In this document: in pieces, positions 55,583 to 62,501 of the stretch
Numbering within the stretch: the stretch's first letter is position 1
Layout: each line of letters starts with the position of its first letter
DNA from: Pseudomonas campi
Lineage (GTDB): Bacteria > Pseudomonadota > Gammaproteobacteria > Pseudomonadales > Pseudomonadaceae
Length of the DNA: 64,000 nt
Direction: 5' to 3'
NCBI RefSeq assembly: GCF_013200955.2
Contig: NZ_CP053697.2
Location: forward strand, 3,844,001 to 3,908,000
Translations under genes and position numbers: made by a program
The notes under the pieces: model-generated
Databases searched by the model: none
What the model saw: the letters and a program-made list of their open reading frames with translations, nothing else
Told to the model about the DNA's origin: nothing

Positions 55583-57243
55583 CCTGGTTGCCCCTTAGCG
55601 ACCTGCTGCTGGAGGCTCAGCCGGGCCGTGCGGTGACGCCGGATATGCAGCATGCCGCCCTGCGCCAGCGCGCCCTGGCACTGGCCGGCGCCCTGCAGGC
55701 GCGTGGCGTGCGCCGCCTGGCCGTGCATATCGAAGATGCCGGCGAGCTGGCCATCGCCCTGCTCGGCGCCTGGCGCGCCGGCGTGCAGGTGCTGCTGCCG
55801 GCCGATGCACAGGCGCAGACCCGCGAGCGCCTGGGCGCCCAGGTCGAGCTGTGGCTGGACAATCTGGACGACGCTGCGCTGGACGGCGAACCACTGCCCG
55901 CCGCCGCCCTCGATCTCGACCAGTGCCGCCTGACCCTATGCACCTCCGGCTCCAGCGGCGAGCCCAAGCTGATCGACAAGTCCCTGCGCCAACTGGCCAA
56001 TGAAGTGGACGCCCTGGAGCAGCTGTGGGGCGCCGAGCTTGCCGGTGCCACCATTCTTGGCAGCGTCGCCGCCCAGCACATCTACGGCCTGCTGTTCCGC
56101 GTGCTCTGGCCCCTGTGCGCCGGCCGGCCATTCCTGCGCCGCGCCCAGCCGTTTCCCGAGGATCTGCAACGGGAAAGCCTGCAGTACCCAGCGTTCGCCT
56201 GGATCGCCAGCCCGGCTTTGCTCAAACGCATGGGCGATAACCTCAACTGGCCGGCCCTGCGCCAGGTGCGTCGAGTGTTCTCCTCCGGCGGCGCCCTGCC
56301 GGCCGAGACCGCCACCGAACTGCACGGTCTGCTCGGCCAGTGGCCGACGGAAATCTATGGCAGTTCGGAAACCGGCGGGATCGCCTGGCGCCAGGGTGGC
56401 GAGCTGTGGACGCCGTTTGTCGGCATCGAGCTGGGACAGAATGCCGACGGCGCGCTCAACCTGAGCTCGCCCTACCTGCCGGCCGGGCAGCGCGAACAGA
56501 CCGCCGACGCGGTGGAGATCGGCAGCGATGGTCGCTTCGTCCTGCGCGGGCGCCTGGACCGCATCGTCAAACTGGAAGAAAAACGCATCTCCCTGCCCAT
56601 GCTGGAACAGGCCCTGCTCAGCCACGAGTGGGTCGCCGACGCGCGCCTGGGGGTGATCCAGCAGGGCCGTGCCTACCTCGGCGCCCTGCTCGCCCTCAGC
56701 CCCAGCGGCCTGCACGCCCTGCGCAACCAGGGGCGCAAGACCCTCATCGAAACCTTGCGCCAGCACCTGGCCGGGCACTGCGAAGCGCTGGCCCTGCCAC
56801 GCCGCTGGCGCCTGCTCGCCGAGCTGCCCTACAGCAGCCAGGGCAAGCTGGCCCAGGCCGAGGTCGAACAGCTGCTGGCCAGCGAGCGGCCGACCCGCGT
56901 GGCGCCGCGCTCGGCTATCGAGCAGGACGGCGAATGGCAGTTGGAGCTGGACATACCGCCGGACCTGGCGCACTTCACCGGCCACTTCCCGCAGACCCCG
57001 GTGCTGCCCGGCGTGGTCCAGGTCGACTGGGCCCAGCAGCTGGCCCGCGAGCTGATTGCCGACCTGCCACCACGCTTCTGCGGCATGGAAGTGCTGAAGT
57101 TCCAGCAGCTGGTACGCCCCGGCGACCGCCTGCAACTGAGCCTGCGCTTCGACGCCGAGCGCGGCAAACTGTACTTCGCCTATCGCAACGGCGAGGCGGC
57201 CTGCTCCTCCGGGCGCATCCTGCTGGAGGCCGCCGGTGCATAA
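55579..57243 (+). CDS. Acyl/aryl-AMP ligase fused to a hotdog dehydratase
   Basis: The 554-residue protein has an AMP-binding domain (1-450) with P-loop CTSGSSGEPK (121-130) and EIYGSSETGG, plus RGRLDRIVKLEEKR in the C-terminal subdomain. It then carries a FabA/FabZ-like hotdog domain (about 455-554) with HFTGHFPQTPVLPG (465-478, H469). It should load an aryl starter acid on ACP and also dehydrate 3-hydroxyacyl-ACP (ApeH plus ApeI roles). GAGGAG precedes the ATG (55579). Confidence 0.88.
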   Translation: MTWLPLSDLLLEAQPGRAVTPDMQHAALRQRALALAGALQARGVRRLAVHIEDAGELAIALLGAWRAGVQVLLPADAQAQTRERLGAQVELWLDNLDDAALDGEPLPAAALDLDQCRLTLCTSGSSGEPKLIDKSLRQLANEVDALEQLWGAELAGATILGSVAAQHIYGLLFRVLWPLCAGRPFLRRAQPFPEDLQRESLQYPAFAWIASPALLKRMGDNLNWPALRQVRRVFSSGGALPAETATELHGLLGQWPTEIYGSSETGGIAWRQGGELWTPFVGIELGQNADGALNLSSPYLPAGQREQTADAVEIGSDGRFVLRGRLDRIVKLEEKRISLPMLEQALLSHEWVADARLGVIQQGRAYLGALLALSPSGLHALRNQGRKTLIETLRQHLAGHCEALALPRRWRLLAELPYSSQGKLAQAEVEQLLASERPTRVAPRSAIEQDGEWQLELDIPPDLAHFTGHFPQTPVLPGVVQVDWAQQLARELIADLPPRFCGMEVLKFQQLVRPGDRLQLSLRFDAERGKLYFAYRNGEAACSSGRILLEAAGA

Positions 57244-57970
57244 AGCTTGTGCCGTGATTCCGGTGTACAACCACGAACACGCCCTGCCAATCGTGGTCGC
57301 CGCCCTGCGCGACGCCGGCCTGCCCTGCGTGCTGGTCGACGACGCCTCCAGCCCCGCGTGCGCCGCCGTAATCGATCAGCTGGCCGAACAGGCCGATACC
57401 TTCCTGTTGCGCCTGCCGGTCAACCAGGGCAAGGGCGGCGCGGTGATGGCCGGCCTGCGTGAAGCGCAGCGCCTGGGCTTCAGCCACGCGCTGCAGGTCG
57501 ACGCCGATGGCCAGCACGACCTGAGCGATGTCGCCGGTTTTCTCGCCGAATCCCGAGTCCACCCGCAGGCGCTGATCTGCGGCTATCCGCTGTACGACGA
57601 CAGCGTGCCGAAAACCCGCCTGTACGCGCGCTACCTGACTCACGTGTGGGTGTGGATCAACAGCCTGTCGCTGGCGATCCGCGACTCCATGTGCGGCTTT
57701 CGCGTCTACCCGCTGCCCGCCACCCTGGCATTGATCGACTCGGTGAACATCGGCAAGCGCATGGACTTCGACACCGAGATTCTGGTGCGCCTGGCCTGGC
57801 GTAATCAGCCGATGCGCTGGCTGCCGACCCAGGTGCACTACCCGCTGGACGGCCTCTCGCACTTTCGCCTGTGGCTGGACAACGCGCTGATCTCGAAGAT
57901 GCACGCCAAGCTGTTCTTCGGCATGTTGCTGCGCGCCCCGGCGATCCTCTGGCGGCGGTGGCAGGCATGA
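57236..57970 (+). CDS. GT2 glycosyltransferase (dolichol-phosphate mannosyltransferase-like)
   Basis: The start is GTG (57236), eight bases inside the ligase gene. The 244-residue protein has VIPVYNHEHAL, VDDAS (34-38) and the metal-binding DAD (89-91) in QVDADGQHD. It has no membrane tail, but a hydrophobic C-terminus. In APE clusters this enzyme (half of ApeJ) is thought to glycosylate the polyene lipid. Separate here, fused with the acyltransferase in some other bacteria. Confidence 0.87.
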   Translation: MHKACAVIPVYNHEHALPIVVAALRDAGLPCVLVDDASSPACAAVIDQLAEQADTFLLRLPVNQGKGGAVMAGLREAQRLGFSHALQVDADGQHDLSDVAGFLAESRVHPQALICGYPLYDDSVPKTRLYARYLTHVWVWINSLSLAIRDSMCGFRVYPLPATLALIDSVNIGKRMDFDTEILVRLAWRNQPMRWLPTQVHYPLDGLSHFRLWLDNALISKMHAKLFFGMLLRAPAILWRRWQA

Positions 57971-58911
57971 GCCAGCAACCGGCAGCCCACTGGGCCGGCC
58001 AGCGCGAGCGCGGCAGCTACGCGCTGATGAAGCTCACCGCGGTGCTGGCGCGCCTGCTCGGCCGGCGCCTGATCAGCCCGCTGATCTATGCCATCGTGCT
58101 GTACTTTTTCGTCTTCGGCGCCCAGGCGCGGCGCAGCATCTGGCAGTACCAGAGCCACCTCGCCACCTGGAGCGGCCGCGACGAGTTGCGCCCAAGCTGG
58201 CGCCGGGTGTTCCGCCAGTTCATGTGCTTCGCCGACACCCTGCTCGACAAGCTTGATGTGTGGAACGGCAAGCTCGGCCTGCAGCAGATCACCCTGGTCG
58301 ACCCGCATGACCTGCGCGGCCAGCTGCACCGCCAGGAGCGCGGGCAGATGCTGGTCGGCGCGCACCTGGGCAACCTCGAGGTCTGTCGCGCCCTGGCCGA
58401 GCTCGGCGAGCATGTGACGATGAACGTGCTGGTGCACACCAAGCACGCCGAACAGTTCAACCGCCTGCTCGGTGAAGCCGGCGCCACGCACCTGCGGCTG
58501 ATCCAGGTCAGCGAACTGGACCCGGCGATCATGCTGCAATTGTCCGAACGCCTGGAGCGCGGCGAGTGGCTGGCCATCGCCGGCGACCGTGTGCCGCTGC
58601 ACGGCGGGCGCAACACCAACGTGGACTTCCTCGGTCAGCCCGCCGCCTTCCCGCAAGGGCCCTGGCTGCTGGCCGGGCTGCTGCACTGCTCGGTCAACCT
58701 GCTCAACTGCCTGAAGATCGACGGCCGCTACCAGGTGATCATCGAGCCGTTCGCCGAGCGCATCGAGTGGAAGCGCAGCGAGCGCGAGGCGGTGATCCGC
58801 CAGTGGGTACAACGCTATGCCGAGCGCCTGGGCCAACGCTGCCTGGACGCGCCGTTGCAATGGTTCAACTTCTATCCGTTCTGGAATGCACATGACGACA
58901 CATCAGCCTGA
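57967..58911 (+). CDS. LpxL-like lysophospholipid acyltransferase, aryl polyene cluster
   Basis: From the ATG at 57967 (ATGA overlap with the GT2 gene) the protein has 314 residues. One membrane segment (33-50) precedes the LPLAT core with GAHLGNLE (H133, E138), the HX4E catalytic pair of LpxL/LpxM proteins, and AGDRVPLHGG. It would acylate the glycolipid anchor of the pigment. Its 3' end overlaps the ammonia-lyase start by 20 bases. Confidence 0.88.
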   Translation: MSQQPAAHWAGQRERGSYALMKLTAVLARLLGRRLISPLIYAIVLYFFVFGAQARRSIWQYQSHLATWSGRDELRPSWRRVFRQFMCFADTLLDKLDVWNGKLGLQQITLVDPHDLRGQLHRQERGQMLVGAHLGNLEVCRALAELGEHVTMNVLVHTKHAEQFNRLLGEAGATHLRLIQVSELDPAIMLQLSERLERGEWLAIAGDRVPLHGGRNTNVDFLGQPAAFPQGPWLLAGLLHCSVNLLNCLKIDGRYQVIIEPFAERIEWKRSEREAVIRQWVQRYAERLGQRCLDAPLQWFNFYPFWNAHDDTSA

Positions 58912-60433
58912 CCCGGTGATCTTCGGCGAAGCCCACCTGTCCATCGAGCAGGTCGTGGCCCTGTCCCAGCGCCAGGCCCGCGCGCAGCTGCAGGACGACG
59001 CCGCCTACCGCGAGAAGATCGCCAAGGGCGCGCGCTTCCTCGATACCCTGCTGGACAAGGAAGGCGTGATCTACGGCGTCACCACCGGCTACGGTGACTC
59101 CTGCGTGGTGGCCGTGCCGCTGCACCAGGTCGAGGCGCTGCCCAAGCACCTGTTCACTTTCCACGGCTGTGGCCTGGGCAAGTTGCTCGATCCGGCCAGC
59201 ACCCGCGCCGTGCTGGCCGCGCGCCTGCAGTCGCTGTGCTATGGCATTTCCGGCGTGCGCGTGGAGCTGCTGGAGCGCCTGCAGGCGTTCCTCGATCACG
59301 ATGTGCTGCCGCTGATCCCGGAAGAAGGCTCGGTCGGCGCCAGTGGTGATCTGACTCCGCTGTCCTACGTCGCCGCCACCCTCAGTGGCGAACGTGAAGT
59401 GCTGTACCAGGGCGAACGCCGCAGCGCCGCCGAGGTGCACAACGAACTGGGCTGGACGCCGCTGACCCTGCGCCCCAAGGAAGCCCTGGCGCTGATGAAC
59501 GGCACCGCGGTGATGACCGCCCTGGCCTGCCTGGCGTTCTCCAGAGCCGACTACCTGCTCAAGCTGGCCACCCGCATCACCGCGCTCAACGTGGTGGCGC
59601 TGGAAGGCAACCCGGAACACTTCGACGAGCGCCTGTTTGCCGCCAAACCGCACCCCGGGCAGATGCAGGTCGCCGCCTGGCTGCGCCAGGACCTCGCCAT
59701 CGACGCGCCGACCGCGCCGCTGCACCGCCTGCAGGACCGCTACTCGCTGCGCTGCGCGCCGCATGTGCTCGGCGTGCTGGCCGACAGCCTGGGCCTGCTG
59801 CGCCAGTTCATCGAAACCGAACTGAACAGTGCCAACGACAACCCGCTGATCGACGCCGAGGCCGAGCGCGTGCTGCACGGCGGGCACTTCTACGGCGGGC
59901 ATATCGCCTTCGCCATGGACAGCCTGAAGAACCTGGTCGGCAACGTCGCCGACCTGCTCGACCGCCAGCTCGCCCTGCTGGTCGACGTGCGCTACAACCA
60001 CGGCCTGCCGAGCAACCTGTCCGGCGCGCCGAGCGTCACCGCAATGATCAACCACGGCTTCAAGGCCGTGCAGATCGGCACCAGCGCCTGGACCGCCGAA
60101 GCCTTGAAGAACACCATGCCGGCCAGCGTGTTCTCGCGTTCCACCGAATGCCACAACCAGGACAAGGTGAGCATGGGCACCATCGCCGCGCGCGATGCCC
60201 TGCGCAGCCTGGAGCTGAGCGAACAGGTTGCCGCCGCCACCCTGCTGGCCGCCAATCAGGGCGTCTGGCTGCGTCAGCGCGATGGCAAGATCGATATCCC
60301 TGCTCCGGTTGCCGCCATGCGCGAGCTGCTGGCCGCCGACTTCCCGCCGGTGATCGAGGATCGCGCCCTGGAAGGCGAACTGCGCCTGTGCCTGGAGCGC
60401 ATCCGTGCCCAGCATTGGAGGCTGTATGCGTAA
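58892..60433 (+). CDS. MIO-dependent aromatic amino acid ammonia-lyase
   Basis: The 513-residue enzyme has the MIO-forming triad Ala150-Ser151-Gly152 (in GSVGASGDLTPLS), catalytic Tyr61 (YGVTTGYG) and NSANDNPLID. The substrate-selectivity pair reads Phe90-His91 in TFHGCGLG, where histidine lyases have Ser-His and tyrosine lyases His-Leu. In an APE cluster it should supply the cinnamate-type starter (4-hydroxycinnamate from tyrosine is likely) for the ligase. An ATG two codons earlier (58886) is possible. It ends 15 bases before a REP. Confidence 0.92.
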   Translation: MTTHQPDPVIFGEAHLSIEQVVALSQRQARAQLQDDAAYREKIAKGARFLDTLLDKEGVIYGVTTGYGDSCVVAVPLHQVEALPKHLFTFHGCGLGKLLDPASTRAVLAARLQSLCYGISGVRVELLERLQAFLDHDVLPLIPEEGSVGASGDLTPLSYVAATLSGEREVLYQGERRSAAEVHNELGWTPLTLRPKEALALMNGTAVMTALACLAFSRADYLLKLATRITALNVVALEGNPEHFDERLFAAKPHPGQMQVAAWLRQDLAIDAPTAPLHRLQDRYSLRCAPHVLGVLADSLGLLRQFIETELNSANDNPLIDAEAERVLHGGHFYGGHIAFAMDSLKNLVGNVADLLDRQLALLVDVRYNHGLPSNLSGAPSVTAMINHGFKAVQIGTSAWTAEALKNTMPASVFSRSTECHNQDKVSMGTIAARDALRSLELSEQVAAATLLAANQGVWLRQRDGKIDIPAPVAAMRELLAADFPPVIEDRALEGELRLCLERIRAQHWRLYA

Positions 60434-60448
60434 GCAACGGCCAACTCC

Positions 60449-60514
60449 TGTAGGAGCCAGCTTGCTGGCGATGCTCTTGTGCCAGCCCGGATCGCCAGCA
60501 AGCTGGCTCCTACA
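60449..60514. repeat. REP element, family B copy 2
   Basis: Perfect 24-bp arms (60449-60472, 60491-60514) starting TGTAGGAGCCAGCTTGCTGG and an 18-bp loop. It sits between the ammonia-lyase and thioesterase genes inside the APE operon and may lower expression downstream. Confidence 0.9.
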
Positions 60515-60543
60515 ACAGCGCAATGCGCCTGGAGTCACTGCCC

Positions 60544-60969
60544 ATGCGTAAGGAAGGCGTGCTGCAGGCCCAGATCGAACTGGCCGTTCCCTTCTTCGAC
60601 GTCGACATGCTGGAAGTGGTCTGGCACGGCCACTACGTCAAATACTTCGAGGAAGCGCGCTGCGCCCTGCTCGACAAGCTCGGCCACAACTATCGGCACA
60701 TGCGCGAGGCCGGCTACGCCTGGCCGGTGATCGACCTGCAGCTGCGCTACATCCGCGGCGCCCAGTTCGGCCAGCGGATCATCGTGCGCGCCGATCTGGT
60801 CGAGTGGGAGAACCGCCTGAAGATCCACTACCTGATCACCGACGCCGCCACCGGCGAACGCATGACCCGCGGCAGCAGCGTGCAGGTGGCGGTGGAGATC
60901 GCCACGCGGGAGATGCTGCTGGCTTCGCCTCGCGTGTTTGTCGACGCGGTGGAGAGGGCGATTTCGTGA
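60544..60969 (+). CDS. 4-hydroxybenzoyl-CoA thioesterase-like protein, aryl polyene cluster
   Basis: The ATG at 60544, with GGAG at good distance, gives 141 residues. The hotdog signature FDVDMLEVVWHGHYVKYFEE (D21 as the likely catalytic Asp) is that of 4HBT/YbgC proteins and the APE thioesterase ApeK. It may proof-read or release acyl chains from ACP. A frame starting at 60523 begins directly at the REP edge without ribosome site. Confidence 0.88.
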   Translation: MRKEGVLQAQIELAVPFFDVDMLEVVWHGHYVKYFEEARCALLDKLGHNYRHMREAGYAWPVIDLQLRYIRGAQFGQRIIVRADLVEWENRLKIHYLITDAATGERMTRGSSVQVAVEIATREMLLASPRVFVDAVERAIS

Positions 60970-61147
60970 TTTTTTCTGGCCCGGCTGGCTTGCTACGTTT
61001 ACTGAGCGCTCTGTTTAAGCCTGCCGAACAGCGCTCGGCTGATTTTCTGCGTTGCATTAGCGTTTTATTTCGCCCCGCCGGGCGAGTCCTTGACTCGCTG
61101 CGCTCGCCCTTCGGGCCAGCCTTCGGCTGTTACTCTGCTTCGCTCCG

Positions 61148-61342
61148 TTTCTCTTTGCTTGTGCAAAGAGAAAGTAACCAAAGAGAAAGCACACCCCACA
61201 TCCGGGTCTCGCTACGCTCGACTTCCCTCGCTCCGTTACCCTTCCGGGGGCCGGCGTACAAGGGCCATCCCTGGCCCTTTACGCCTTTCGCCGCATCCAT
61301 GCGGCTCATCCCCCTACAGGCCAACTCCACTCGGCCTCCTGA
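61148..61342 (+). repeat. Left arm of the large inverted repeat
   Basis: It starts with a local hairpin (CTCTTTG..CAAAGAG, then AAAGTAACC) and includes a 32-base block (61204-61235) that matches 61769-61800 inverted with one mismatch. Further inward, CGCATCCATGC and ACTCGGCCTCCTGA also pair with the right arm, so the whole arm is homologous though diverged. Confidence 0.75.
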
Positions 61343-61403
61343 GGGGACCCCATATCCCGGCCCCAGCCGTTGCAATCCATCAAGAGTAAATAGCTGGCAT
61401 CAA

Positions 61404-61470
61404 GTAGCCCGGATGAAATCCGGGAACGAAACTTTCCTGAACCACCTTTCCCGGATTTCATCCGGGCTAC
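61404..61470. repeat. REP element, family C copy 2
   Basis: Perfect 23-bp arms (61404-61426, 61448-61470), starting GTAGCCCGGATGAAATCCGG, around a 21-bp loop. Confidence 0.85.
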
Positions 61471-61493
61471 GAGGTCTCAACCTGCACGGCCTG

Positions 61494-61532
61494 CCCCCTC
61501 TCCCATTTATGGGAGAGGGTTGGGGAGAGGGC
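61494..61532 (+). repeat. REP element, family A copy 3
   Basis: CCCCTCTCCCATTTATGGGA with the trailing GGTTGGGGAGAGG, same orientation as the 22559 copy. Confidence 0.75.
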
Positions 61533-61533
61533 C

Positions 61534-61561
61534 GCTTTCGCGAGCAGGGCTCGCTCCTACA
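61534..61561. repeat. REP element, family B half copy
   Basis: One arm only (CGCGAGCAGGGCTCGCTCCT and ACA), abutting the family A copy. Confidence 0.7.
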
Positions 61562-61615
61562 GACGCAGCCGACCTCTGTGCCCCTCAAAGCAGTATCAGG
61601 CGCGCCGACTCCCCG

Positions 61616-61859
61616 TCAGGAGGCCGAGTGCAGGCACTGCGTAGGGGGACGCGACGACTGCATGGATGCAGGAGGTAGAGCGACGCAGGAAGCCAAAGCC
61701 GAGGCAGGACGCCGAGCGAGTCACGATGGGACAGGGATGTCCCTTCGTGACGGCCCCCGGAGCAGTGCCGGAGCGAGGGAAGTCGAGCGCAGCGAGACCC
61801 GCATGTCGGGGGGCCCTTCTTTTTGGTTACTTTTTCTTGGGCAAGCAAGAAAAAGTGAC
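61616..61859 (-). repeat. Right arm of the large inverted repeat
   Basis: Inverted, diverged copy of 61148-61342. Its outer end (GGTTACTTTTTCTTGGGCAA and following) overlaps the first codons of the open frame assigned to the LolA-like gene. Confidence 0.75.
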
Positions 61860-62501
61860 GCGCCCGGGGGGGCGCAACCAAAGGCCAAGGCCACTTCGGC
61901 AATCAGCCAAACACTAAAAGCCCTGTGCCTGCTACTTGCAGCCCAAACACAGACCGCCCACGCCTTCGACCTCGACCAGCTCGGCGCCCAACTGGCCAAA
62001 CCCGCCGTAGTCCGCGGTCCGTTCATCCAGGAAAAGCACCTGCGCGCCCTGCCCCAGCCGCTGACCAGCAAGGGCGAGTTCGTCCTCAGCCGCGACGCCG
62101 GCCTGCTCTGGCAGCTGCGCAGTCCGCTGACCCAGGACTACCGCATCGACGCCGCCGGCATCGCCCGCCGCACCGCCCAGGGCTGGCAACTGCAGCCTGG
62201 CCAGGACGTCGCCGCCCAGCAGAGCCGGCTGTTCCTCGCCGTACTCAAGGGCGACCACTCGGGCCTGGCCCGCGACTTCGAACTGCAGCTGAGCGGCAGC
62301 AGCACCGCCTGGCAACTGACCCTGATCCCGCATTCGCTGCTGCTCAAGCAGATCTTCAGCAGTATCCGCATCGACGGCGGCGCCCTGGTCGAGCGCATCG
62401 AACTGCACGAGACCCAGGGTGACCGCACGCTCATGCGCATGCCACAGAGCCAGGCGGGCGATGCCCTCAGCGCCCAGGAGCTAGACGCCTTTGCCCGCTA
62501 A
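61803..62501 (+). CDS. LolA-like outer-membrane lipoprotein carrier, aryl polyene cluster; start uncertain
   Basis: The body is clear: a signal peptide (LKALCLLLAAQTQTAHA) and a mature domain of 178 residues from 61965 (FDLDQLGAQLAKP) with the LolA-type GPFIQEKHLRAL and ALVERIELHE. APE clusters carry such a protein (ApeL-like), probably to bring the pigment lipid to the outer membrane. The only in-frame standard start near the signal is ATG 61803, inside the repeat arm; it adds about 36 odd residues before the signal. No GTG or TTG lies closer; ATC (in AATCAGCC) would give a normal signal peptide. Confidence 0.78.
   Translation: MSGGPSFWLLFLGQARKSDAPGGAQPKAKATSAISQTLKALCLLLAAQTQTAHAFDLDQLGAQLAKPAVVRGPFIQEKHLRALPQPLTSKGEFVLSRDAGLLWQLRSPLTQDYRIDAAGIARRTAQGWQLQPGQDVAAQQSRLFLAVLKGDHSGLARDFELQLSGSSTAWQLTLIPHSLLLKQIFSSIRIDGGALVERIELHETQGDRTLMRMPQSQAGDALSAQELDAFAR

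Larger units (their letters stand above)
60970..61802. other. Repeat island inside the aryl polyene cluster
   Basis: No gene is supported over 833 bases. It holds a large inverted repeat (61148-61342 against 61616-61859), a perfect family C REP, a family A REP and half a family B REP. The long open frame crossing it (from 60804) has low-complexity composition and is an artefact of the GC-rich repeats. Sequence near 61117-61138 is shared with the 51.9-kb spacer. Confidence 0.7.

Noticed and set aside
60804..61802. N-terminal 330 codons of the open frame that ends with the LolA-like protein
   Set aside because: It overlaps the thioesterase gene out of frame and then reads through REP elements and repeat arms.
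60430..62000. Insertion sequence inside the aryl polyene cluster
   Set aside because: The island has inverted repeats but no transposase frame and no target duplication that I can see.
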